Shown here: piece by piece, positions 34,601 to 44,800 of the stretch
Position numbering within the stretch: position 1 is the first letter of the stretch
How the letters are laid out: the number at the start of each line of letters is the position of its first letter
DNA from: Vitrella brassicaformis
Taxonomy: Eukaryota > Sar > Vitrellaceae
Assembly (NCBI GenBank): GCA_001179505.1
Contig: CDMY01000376.1
Location: forward strand, 1-47,187
Direction: 5' to 3'
Length of the DNA: 47,187 nucleotides
Notes under the pieces: model-generated
What the model was told of the DNA's origin: nothing
The model's input: only the letters and a program-made list of their open reading frames with translations
Databases searched by the model: none
Program-made: the position numbers and the translations under genes

Positions 34601-35692
34601 CCGCCAGCAGGGGGATGATGGACCATCTGCACACCACCACCAGGAGGACTAACATCCCCAAAAGCCCCCACGTCACCACCAGCCATGGCCATCTGCTGCT
34701 GCATGATGGCCGCCAGCTGGGGGTGCATCTGCATCTGCATGGGCCCACCACAGGCAGCTGCCTGTGCCTGTGGTGGGGCTGGTGGGGGAGGGGGAGGGGG
34801 AGGGGGCGGCTGGAAGCGGGTCACCGGTTGCATCCCGGCAAGTGCCGCGTTTGCTGGGCTGCCGGCCTGTATTGCGTGTGGTGTGGTCATCCCTGGTGGA
34901 GTGGTTGGAGGGGGTGGGGGAGGGGGAAAGCCATGCACAGCCACAGCACCAGGAGCAGCACCGAATTGGGGCATCTGCAGACCCACCGGTGCAACACCAA
35001 ACGCCTCTGGAGACAGACAGACGGACAGACGGACAGACGGACAGACGGACAGACGGACAGACGGACGGACGGACGGAAGGACAGGCAGACAGCCATCCAA
35101 CACACGGTGTGTGTGTGTGTGTTGGTTACGAGGTGGTGGTGGTGGCGGTGGCGGTGGTGAGAGATGAGGCACACCCACATGAGGCATCTGGTGAAGCATC
35201 GCTGAAGGCGGCAGACCCCCGCCGAGAGGCGAGCCAGCCTGAATGGATGAATAAACACACAAAGGGACAGTCCTCAGTGCGATGCGAGCCACACTGCTGG
35301 CATTTTGGATTGGTATGACGTCGTGCCCCACCTACCTGCATCCACCGGTCTTGTGGCATCGGGACCGGCACCATCAGAGGGGCGGCGGGAGGCGTCAACA
35401 CTGAATGAACAAACACACAGACAGAAAGGCAGACAGGCAGCCGATGGGAAGAACCGTTCGATTCATCTATGTCACTCTATACTCACTCACAGCCAGCCTG
35501 ACTGAGCACACAGTTCTGCCTGCACAGATCTATCTATGTCGGTTGGTTCACACCATCCCCACCTTGCATGTTGAGCATCATGGCCGCCGCCTCCTGCTGC
35601 GGGAGCACCGAGGCTGCCGGTCCCGCGGCGGCTTGAGCCTGACGCGGTTGCTGCGCCTGTCCCTGTGCCTGTGCCTGCTGCTGGTGTTGGTG

Positions 35693-35723
<31 letters not shown>

Positions 35724-35782
35724 CTCTGCCGCGCCCATTCCTCCACGGCGGCACTCCAATCGATGTTGGCGTCCTCACTCAT
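31669..35782 (-). CDS. SR-type splicing-related protein: PNISR-like N-terminal half, FHA-like segment, RS domain
   Basis: Fifteen exons: 35563-35782, 35336-35400, 35130-35238, 34513-35006, 34201-34404, 33981-34094, 33688-33903, 33546-33594, 33336-33433, 33182-33262, 32803-33034, about 32668-32720, 32305-32570, 31846-32227, 31669-31707; about 873 residues. The start is MSEDANIDWSAAVEEWARQR plus a Gln/His run. Then come poly-Pro blocks, LPQWLRDGLRDIDKKKEEHK, and MKFLLSVTDEAFGQVAREAL, which together follow the PNISR order (AWIREGLEKMEREK, then LLDVTDEEIYYVAKDAHRK). Next is an FHA-like stretch (CTFIGSSNMQAHIVDTH, STVYSEHVCVVHTSKGWFIY). The C-terminus is an RS domain (STSRSRSRSR; RRKRRNKKKKRRR). 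It is probably nuclear, in pre-mRNA splicing. The intron after exon 9 starts with GC. The start of exon 12 is uncertain: the obvious acceptor at 32755 breaks the frame, while one at 32721 keeps it. Confidence 0.75.
35007..35129. repeat. Intronic GACA/GGAC minisatellite
   Basis: The intron between exons 3 and 4 of the SR-type gene is mostly an array of GGACAGAC units (about 35012-35092), fading into GGAC and GGCA units, then a (GT)n run at 35107-35123. Confidence 0.85.
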
Positions 35783-35957
35783 CTCAACCAAAACACACAG
35801 ATCTCAGTCGACTGGCTCATCAACACAACGCATGCAAATGCCTCTTCCCAGGGCCTCTTCCTTTCGCTTTCGGCTTAGCTCGCAGTTTCAGGGTTTCTCC
35901 CTAACCCTAAACCCTGAGCCCTCCTGACTCGCAGGTCCAGTCTACAGGTGTTTCGGG
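35783..35957. promoter_or_regulatory. Divergent promoter containing a telomere-like motif
   Basis: A gap of 175 bp lies between start codons at 35782 (minus) and 35958 (plus). At 35899-35917 it holds CCCTAACCCTAAACCCTGA, i.e. two and a half telomere-type units. This includes the AACCCTAA core known in plants as the telo-box, a promoter element of many translation and ribosome genes. Confidence 0.65.
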
Positions 35958-38501
35958 ATGCGTTCGCCCTACATGGGATGTGAGCGGCTTGACTGCCCCA
36001 GGCCGCGCGTTGGCACCCGCATGAGTGCAAGGGGGCCTATCGGTTCGCCATTGCTGGATGGCGGGCTGGTGCCAATGTCGCCCGCGGCTACCACAACGTC
36101 GGCCACTGCTCTGCTCGAGGAGGATTTGAGACTAGAGGAGGAGGCAGTGGCCTTCTTGAAGACACAAACAAGACAACTAGAGAGACTGACGCAGGAGAAC
36201 AATCGGTGGGTCGGTTGGAGAGAGGGGGACACACGCAACGCACAGCCCAGTGCAATCATTGTCTGCAGTCAGTGCATTCATTGCATTGTCTGTCGTTTGC
36301 ACTGAGTGGGTCAATGCAGCAAGGATGCGCTGGTGAAGCAGCTGAAGGACCAGGTAGAGGAGCAGAAGCAGAGTCGGGAGGAGGTGGCTGAGGTGTATTC
36401 CCAGCTGCGGGAGCTCGAGGGCCGGGTGCGGTCGAGGGAGGAAATGCAGGCCAAACGCGAGGGCGAGTTGGCTGCTAGAATTGAACACCTCACGGTCAGG
36501 ATGGGATGCACTGGTCTGGTCTGCACTGGACTGGGAGGGAGGGAGGGCATCCTGACCACTTCGAGAGCATGCATGTTGTGTGTGTGGTGTGTGTGTGCAG
36601 CGTGTTGAGCAGTACCTGAAGGAGACCAATCGCGACCTGCAAAGAGACTTGGAGGTCAGGCGCTCACTTACCTGCAGCATTGGTGTTGGTGTTGGTATGT
36701 GTTGATTCACGTGTTGTGTTCATTCAGACGAGCCAGGGGCGGCTGGAGGAGAGTGACAACGAGCTGGCGGCCTGCAAAGACCTCCTCAGGTCAGACAAGG
36801 CACGCATGGGCTGGGCTCTTGTGTCGGCACCTCCCTGCAGCTGTGCTGTCTGTCTGTGTGTATGTGTCTTGTCAATGAATGAATGCACCGACCGCCAGGC
36901 GTTCAGAAGCGACGAAGCAGTCTGTGCTGAGTCAGCAGGAGACCGCCAAGCAGGCGTATGAGGAGGACCTCAACGCTCTCAGAAAGGAGGTCTGCACACT
37001 CAAACAGGACAAAGCAAAAGGTACGTACGTGGGGCTGGCGCAACGATGGATGGACGGATGCATGCGTATGTGTGTGTCGTTGTGTGCATCCATCAGGTTT
37101 GGCTGAGGAGGAGGTTCGTCGTTTGCGCGCTGAGATCAACACCGCGAGGCAGGAATCGGACCAGAGGCTCTACAAGTAAGCGCCGCACACGTGCAACGGA
37201 CACATGCCACCCTACGTATGCTTGTGCGTGTGTGTGTGTGTTGTGTTGTGTTGTGTTTGGTGGCTGGCCATGCAGTGTGTCCGTGTTGGAGGAGAAGTGT
37301 GCTCTACTGCAGAAGGCCAAGGAAGAAGCAGACGAACGGGTCAGCCAGTCGGCCACCATACATATGTGCCTGCATTGATCCATGCATCCATCCACTCATG
37401 TGTTTGTTGATCTATCTGCAGGTGTCTTACATGAAGACTCGCTACCGTGAGCTGGAGCAGCAAGTCGACACCAAACTCAACGCCAGAAGGGCACAGCAAC
37501 AGGAGGTACATACGCCAACCACTCCCACGCACTCCTGCGTCTGTCATGCGCACCATGACGTGGATGGCTGCATTGCATTGATGGCCCCCCGCAGTTGGAG
37601 CGTTGGAAGGAGTCTGCAGCGCACCTGCAGGCAGAGGTCATGCGCAAGGAAGACATCATGGCGCAAAACCTCGCAAGGGTACGCACACGTGAGTCCGTGC
37701 ATTGCATTATACTCACACACACCACTGGCTATGTATGTGTACCATCCATCCAATGTGCGTAGGCCGAGCGCAAAGAGGCCGACCTTCAGAAGGAAATGTC
37801 AAACCTCCGGGTGAGCCGAGCCAAACTGAACAAACGACCGAGCGCACACACGGCATTGACACACACCTGTCTGTCTGTGCTCATGCATATTGGTCAGACT
37901 AAGAATTCTGAGCTGGAGCGCGAGTTGGTGCGTTGCTGGAATGAGGTGCACAAGTTGACTGACGCCCAGGAGGAGGAGAGGCGATGCCGAAGAGAACAGG
38001 AGCTATACCTCAGAAGGAAGAACGAACTCCTGCAGGCAACCAACCAACAGAACCACCCAAACAGACAGACACAGACGCCCACACACACATAAACACAAAC
38101 ATGTCATGCATCTCTTCTTCTCTCCGCAGCGTCGTTTTGAGGCCGAGAACGAGCTCAAGGCAGCGGTTGGCGGAGCTTTGTCGGTGGCTGGTGTCAAGCC
38201 AACCATGTCATTCGACAATCTGCCCCATCCGCCCCACTCGGCAAGACCAAGAATAGGTGGTCAGACACAGACACAGCCTCTCCCCCAGTCGGCGAGACGA
38301 GTCGAGGAAGAGGAGAGGGATATGGGCGGCGACGAGGCGGTCCTGCCCCAACCTGCAGCTAGACCCGAGGGCGGCGGAGGGAATGGCAATGGCCACAGTA
38401 CGAGGGGGAAAAATGGTGGTTGCGGCGGTGAGGGCGGCGGAGGTGGAGAGGGGAGGGTGGAGGGGGACACGGAGAGGGCGGGGGAGCAGAGAGAAGACTG
38501 A
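35958..38501 (+). CDS. Coiled-coil protein of unknown function (509 residues)
   Basis: Twelve exons: 35958-36205, 36320-36494, 36601-36654, 36728-36789, 36899-37020, 37097-37175, 37276-37339, 37422-37505, 37595-37678, 37763-37810, 37898-38035, 38130-38501. Phases all agree. After a short N-terminus (MRSPYMGCERLDCPRPRVG), residues about 55-390 are almost continuous heptad-type coiled coil (LVKQLKDQVEEQKQSREEV; LRKEVCTLKQDKAK; LERELVRCWNEVHKLTDAQE). The C-terminus is Gly/Glu/Arg-rich and disordered. Long coiled coils built from small exons suit a structural role at cytoskeleton, basal body or apical structures, but no family could be named. The last intron (38036-38129) begins GC rather than GT. 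Confidence 0.85.
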
Positions 38502-40066
38502 CTGTTTCCATTATATAGTTAATGGGTACGTGTGATATATCTATTTGGTATCTGTCTGCCTTGACATGAGGGCCTCATGTGAGGGAGGGATGGCAACTGA
38601 TTGACACTGTGTGTGTGTGGGGGGGGGGTGTTTGTCCATACTCATTCATTCATGTTGGACGGACGTCGTTTCATGCATATTCATTATCCTGACGAATGAA
38701 TGATCCAAGGGAGTCATGCCATGGAGAGGATAGATTGAGGGAATTGATTCATGAGGCAGTCAGCCAGCCAGAGGATCGATGGGATCACTCACTTACTCAT
38801 CCAATCCACACAGGCAGTGCAGTAGCTACCGACTCCACGATGAAATGCCAGACATGCCATTAAGTGCCAGCGAGTCTGACTGTCGACCGACAGCCCACCA
38901 CAAATCGAGAGTGTGGGTGTGAAAAAAGCAGAGCAAAACATGTGTCTTATCTGTATGTTTGTGTGATCAAGGTCAGAAGCGAAGGTGGGCGGTAGATGAA
39001 ATGGATGTCTGTCTGTGTCTGTCTGTCTGTCTATCTGTCCCTCAATGCAATGTGTGAGATGACCCGAGAGTTTGTGACGACCAGGCAGCACCAAACAAGC
39101 GTCTCCATCCCATCTCTTTCGCTTCCCATCCATCCTTCATGTGTGCGCGTGTGGTGGGCCCATACAGACAAAGCACGTGTGTGTGTGTATCCACAGGCAG
39201 GCAGGCAAACAGATCTCTCTCTCTCTCTCTTTGTGTGTGTGTGTGTGTGTGTGTGTCTCCATTCACTCGCCCACCCCCTTCGTGTGGATCTACGTCACCA
39301 CCCAGCAACCATAGAGAACCAACACCGTTCATGTGCTGATGCTCTGGCCTTGCCACGTGCTGACAGAGAGCATCACAAAGGGAGAGGAAGGACGCATACG
39401 AGGGCAGGACACGACGTCCGATGTCAGACAACACAGGCAGGCTTCTCTTTCCTATCCACACACATGATACAGCCAAGCCGGCAAACGGATAGATCGATGG
39501 GCTGGCTCTGTGCGCGCGTGTTGGCCTGTCTGTCTGTCTGTGAGCCGCCCGTGTGTGGCGGATGCATCGACGAGAGATGAAGACACTCTCGTCAGCATAC
39601 ATCACAAACAGACCACACACAGTCAGACGGCAGACCCAACGCCACAGATACACCCCCATACATCTCTCATGACAATCGGAAGAAAGTGTCGACACATCGG
39701 CCGACATATCTTACACTACACACACACACACAGGCGAGCAGCAGCCAGTAGTGGGCGGAAGGGCGCCAAACCACACAAACCACACGCCACCAGCCAAGCA
39801 CACCTACATGGCACACAAACCACACAGACAGACAGACAGACGCTCGGCTGATTCTGTCCTGTCGTGAGTCACATCCATCCATCCATCCATCCATGTGTGT
39901 GTGGCTGCCTGCCCGCCTGCGTACCAATGCGGCGGCCGCACCCTCACACTGAGGGCAACAAGGTCACAGACGAGAAGGGGCGGGAAAACTGCTGGTGCCA
40001 CAGTTCATCGCTCTTCTACCAGCTGCGAGCCAAGGTCATCACCATCAGACAGTCCTCTCCTTCAGC
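38502..40066. other. Intergenic region between coiled-coil and Tag1-like genes
   Basis: About 1.56 kb, the largest gene-poor stretch. It holds (GT)n at 38609-38632, (GTCT)n near 39007-39032, (CT)n then (GT)n at 39213-39257, (AC)n near 39717-39732 and (CATC)n near 39878-39894. Minus-strand frames up to 221 codons (39042-39707) are made of these repeats and show no domain. I see no gene. Confidence 0.55.
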
Positions 40067-40199
40067 CGTATTAGCGCCACTCACGTAGACACGATGGTGC
40101 AAGGGCCTGACGACTTCGACTCTCAAGGACTCGAGGACTTCGAGAGTCTAAGTCGTCAAGTCCTCGCAGCATCGTCTTCGAGTGAGTAGCGCTAATACG
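40067..40199. repeat. 133-bp imperfect inverted repeat (foldback/hairpin)
   Basis: The left arm starts CGTATTAGCGCCACTCAC (40067) and the right arm ends with GTGAGTAGCGCTAATACG (to 40199). Comparing the left arm with the reverse complement of the right arm, I count 47 identities in 58 ungapped positions, ending in GACTCTC. A loop of about 10 nt around CTCGAG (40127-40136) closes it. The bases AGC flank both sides and could be a 3-bp target duplication. It lies 202 bp upstream of the next start codon. Confidence 0.85.
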
Positions 40200-40221
40200 A
40201 GCACTCCGCCCCTCCTTTTTG

Positions 40222-40243
40222 AGCTCGCAGATTTTTGCGAGCT
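40222..40243. repeat. Small perfect hairpin
   Basis: AGCTCGCA (40222-40229), a 6-nt loop GATTTT, then TGCGAGCT (40236-40243). It is preceded and followed by T runs. It lies between the foldback and the Tag1-like start codon, so probably in the 5' leader or core promoter. Confidence 0.7.
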
Positions 40244-40400
40244 TTCCAGCCGAGCGCCTTCTTTTTGACGAGATGTGCTGAGAGGGAGCAAGGAGAAGGC
40301 TGATCTGATGAGAGTTGGCTGTCCCTGACTGTGATCTGGCCTCAGAGCTCCTCGCATCGCCTGGTCAGCTTCATCTCTCGGAGATCCATCGGAGATAGGG

Positions 40401-41796
40401 ATGCAACGACTCGACCTCTTTCCTACCCCGATGATCTCCGATGACGAGGTGGAATCCCCGCTGGCGTTCCTGCAGGCGGTCCGGCAGCACGGCATCGACG
40501 TTATCAAGACGCCGCCGAGCAGCAACCGTGACTATCCGGCGTCAGTCCGCAGATCTCCCCGGTTCGGCATCGACAGCGACGATGACCACAACACCGAGTG
40601 TGAGTCGACTGGCCGCAGATCGGGAGCACCGCCGCGGCGGGCGAGTCCAGACCGGTTCGTGACTGCGAGGAGGGGCCAGGGGAGCACCGGCGAGCGGCTG
40701 TTTATCAGCGATACCACATCGGTGTCGGAGGGGCCGACGCCCTCCACCACGGCTCGCGGCGTGCAGAGCCAGCAGGCGTGGCAGAACATGCTGCTGCAGA
40801 CAGTGGGGACGGTGCAAGAGGACGAGCAGGGCAACGACGATGAGCACGACCCGGATGAGCCTATCCCCTCACTGAGCATATCGAGTATGAGTCTCGATAG
40901 CGTAGCGCTGTCTAACTGCGAGCGGCTGGCGATGGACGTCGACCACATGCTCACTCGGCGGTCGGCTGACGGTGGCCTCTCGATGATGACCCCGTTGCCG
41001 GGCCACCACAGGTCGTCACTGCATCAAGGAGGTGGGGTAGGCATTGTGACCACGAGCGACTCTGACAGCCTGGCCTACAGCGAGGAGCCGGTCACTCTAG
41101 ACGACGTGCAGCCCAGCCCACAGGTGCGGCTCAAGTGGCCCGATAGCGTCCTGGCGGAGCTGTCAGACCGGCTCAAGGACGAGATGCAGGCCGATGACGA
41201 CTTCGATCTGGACCCCCCCACCGACGCAGACCACCTCAAGTCACCCGAGCCGCTCGCTGAGCCTAGACCAGAACCTGATGTGCCTCACGCGGCTTCTCCC
41301 ATGATAGAGGAGAACCACCACGCCTCCCGAGTTACCCCACGGCAGCCCGAGTCCGACCATTCGCCAGCTCACGAGCAGTCGCCCCAGGACCACCATTCAG
41401 CGACCTCCGCGGCCGATGACGGCTCCCCCCACGACAAGACCCCCAACACGGCCTCGGACACCGTCACGCCTGTCAGCCGGCGGATGCTATGGTGGATCCG
41501 GAGCACACCAGTCAGCCCCTATCACGGCGGGAGCACTCGCGACACGACCTACAGGCAGCACGACGAGGCCACGCGGCCGCTCTTCCCGTTGATGCGGTCG
41601 GAGGCGGGCGCTAAGAAGCGTCGGCGGCGGCGGGTGATGCTGTTTGCGTGTGGGGGGGTGATGGTGCTGCTGCTCACACTTGCCTTGGTCGGGATCTATG
41701 GAATACTGCCGGGGGTGGTGCAGAGGTCCCTTGACAAATCGGTGAGTGAACGGCAGCCGCACATACACTCGCCGGCCACCGAACCACATGTTAACG

Positions 41797-41831
<35 letters not shown>

Positions 41832-44800
41832 TGTGTGTGGGTTGGTGATCGATCGGTCAGAGTTTGGTGCTTGATGCCATCTACATCTCTAACCCTTCCC
41901 TGAGCGGCAAAGGCGGCTACGGCTTCGATCTGGCCGTCTCAGGCAGTATGCAACGGCCCGAGGGACTCGCGCGGTCCGTCAGGGTCACCACCAAGCCATT
42001 CAGGCTCGAGATATACGGCGTCGTCAGCGAGAACCACTCCCGACCAATGATAACAGACAACAGCACAAATCGCTCGGGCCTGGGCGGATCTTCCTCATCT
42101 GATCTGCCGATGGGGTCCTTGGAGGCGCCGCCGATGGTGCTGGAGGGCTCGCCAGCGCCGCTGACGCTCGAGTCTCGCGTGAGGGTCGACGATTCGACGT
42201 CGTTCGATGCCTTCACCTACCTGCTGATGGCAAGGCCTGGCGAGCAGGCCGCGAGTGACGGCCTCGGGTGGCGGTTTGTGGGCTTGGAGGGGCTGGACAT
42301 CAAGGTGGAGCTGCCCTTCGGCGCGATCGACCTGCCGTTCCACATCAACAGCCTCAAATACGAGAGATACCTGCCAATCGATGGTGAGAAGAGAGTGTGG
42401 GCATCCAGTCCACCCCACCACGTACGTCACGTCATCTCATCTGTGTGGGTGGGTGTGTGCTGCACATCACATCAGCCATGGGCGGCTCGCTGGGCGCCGC
42501 ACTCGCTGCTGATGGCGTCGAGCTGTCTGACCTGGAGCTCAAGGGAGAAGACGAGATCGGCAAGGGAGTCGACCTCTCGCTCACCGTCGTCTTCCACAAC
42601 CCAAACAAACTCTCCATCGAGACACTCGGCAACGTCCACCTCGCTCTCGCATACAAAGCCCTCCCGATCGGCGAGCTCGTGGCGTCGAGCGCCTCGCTGA
42701 AAAGCGGGCGCAACACGTGGCGATTGAAGGGTCGTCTGGAGCCTGCGTCGCGGCTTGCTGACGGGACGGATGGGCGGGCACCAATGAGCGAGATGGTAAC
42801 TGCCATTCTCAAGCAGGAGAAGCCCGTCGTCGCCGCGAAGGGCAAACACTCGTCGCTGCCCATCTTCTCAAGTCAGCGACAGAAACAACACCGACACACA
42901 GACAGACAGACAGGAGGGAGGGGGTGAACGCTCCCGTTCTCATTTCACGCCCACTTTCTGTCTGCTCAGGTGCTGTGAGTGCCCTCGATCTGACTCTGCC
43001 CTTCGGTGCGTCCACCACCAGTGGCAGCACAGGTCGCGCCAGGGCGATAGGCGAGGAGCCTTTGGTGCAGTCCTTCCGCATGACCAGCTTCAACATCGAC
43101 TTCAACGAGCCGGTCGGCGCTGGCAACAACCGGACGGCAGACAACACGACTCACGTGGTGGGGCTGACCGGCCATGTGGCGGTGGTGGTGGTTAACCCGC
43201 TCGGCGTCTCATCGCCCATTCGCATCAACCACGTCGAGATGGTGGCCGATCTGCATAGCGTCCCCGACGGCGAGCTCCCCGTCAATCTCGGCCGCCTGAG
43301 GGCCACCCTACGGGAGCTGCACAACCAGGATGAGGCGACGGCCGCCCATTTGCTGCCGTCAACCCCACACCCTGAAGCCTTGCTTGAGCTCAACGGGCTG
43401 CTGGACCTAGCTGGCGATGGCGAGCCCTTCGGCGAGTTTGTGCAACACTTCATGGCCAACGACGAGGTGACCCTTCTGCTGGAGAACGGCGTGGCGAACG
43501 TCACCGCTGCGACGGCGCTCGGCGTGCTGGATCTGCCAGGCCTGTCGATCGACATCACCCCCGAGCATTCGACGCCCCTCAAGGGCCTTGGCGGGATGAA
43601 GGGCATCTCCCTCGAGGGCTTCCAGGTCACCGAGGTCGACTCGGACGGCAGCTGGGTCCTGGCGGCCAACGTCTCGATCCCCAACCCTTCTGCAGCAGAG
43701 GTGCCCATCCCGCCCGGCGCGCGATTCGAGATGACTTACCAGGGAGTTCAGTTGGGCTACTTCGACTGGCCCGTCGACGACCGGGGCGAGATGCTGCCTC
43801 TGCAGCCAGGCAACAACTCCTTCACTCTCGAGGGCAAGTTCGAGCCAGAGACAGAAGATGAGGGGGTGCTGGATCGGGTGGAAGACTTCTTCAGCGACTA
43901 TGTGAGCGGCAGATCGCCCCCAATCGATATCAAGATGACGTCTGGGCCGACCAGGGCGCAGAGGCCCCTTCCTGGGGCAAGCAGGAGCGGCGGCAAGTCC
44001 GCGCAGAGAGAGGAGTCGGTGCCGGGGTGGTTCAGTGCCGCCATCAACGCGTTCAAGTTCACGACAGCGGTGCGGCCGCCGACGGCCATGGTGGGGGTGG
44101 GGCAGCAGCAACCAGGACCCGCCAACCTGATCGAGACGGTCGACTTATCACAAGTGCAGCTGCAGCTGGAGCCGTCCGAAGGCGTTGCCGTGGCGGAGGA
44201 GCTGGCGGATCGACCGAAGGTGTGGGTGGTTGGGCCGCTGGTGGTCATCATGCGCAACCCAGTGGGCAGCCCCGAGGCCATCAAGGTCGACGCCGTCAAG
44301 TGGAACATCACACTCACGCCCCTCAACGGCGCGACTTCGCCCCTTGGATGGGCCTTCCTGCCCTGGACAAGCGCCACTGACGTGCATCACGTCGCACCCA
44401 GCCCCCTGAAGCGGGGCGAGTGGATCAAGTACGAGCAGGGCCAGTGGATGAACATGACGCTGCCCGTCGCTGCCCCCCTGGTGGGCTACTCGTCCGCGGC
44501 CCTGTCGGACTTCGTTGTCGACTTCTTCAACGAGAAGAAGACTGACTTGCGGATCGACGGATCGGCAGAGGTGGCCATCCAATCGTCTTTCGGAGAGATG
44601 ACGCTCGAGGACGTTACTGTGGAGTCGTCGCTGAGCCTGACGGGCATGCAGGGACTCGCGGGCACGCGTGTGACCAACCTCACCATCGCAGGCGCACAGG
44701 CGCTCCCCTCTGGCGACGGCTACGCGTTGGGGCTGACCCTCAAGGCCACCCTCAGGAACCCATCTTCTGCGTCGATCCGCCTTGGCCGTCTGACGCTCGA

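Noticed and set aside
35012-35092. Regular repeat array that might suggest CRISPR
   Set aside because: Units are contiguous 8-mers with no spacers, inside a eukaryotic intron; it is a minisatellite.
39042-39707. 221-codon minus-strand open frame in the large spacer
   Set aside because: It is composed of GT/GACA repeat translations (Cys, Val, Thr, Arg, Gln runs), with no domain and no splice pattern like that of the real genes.
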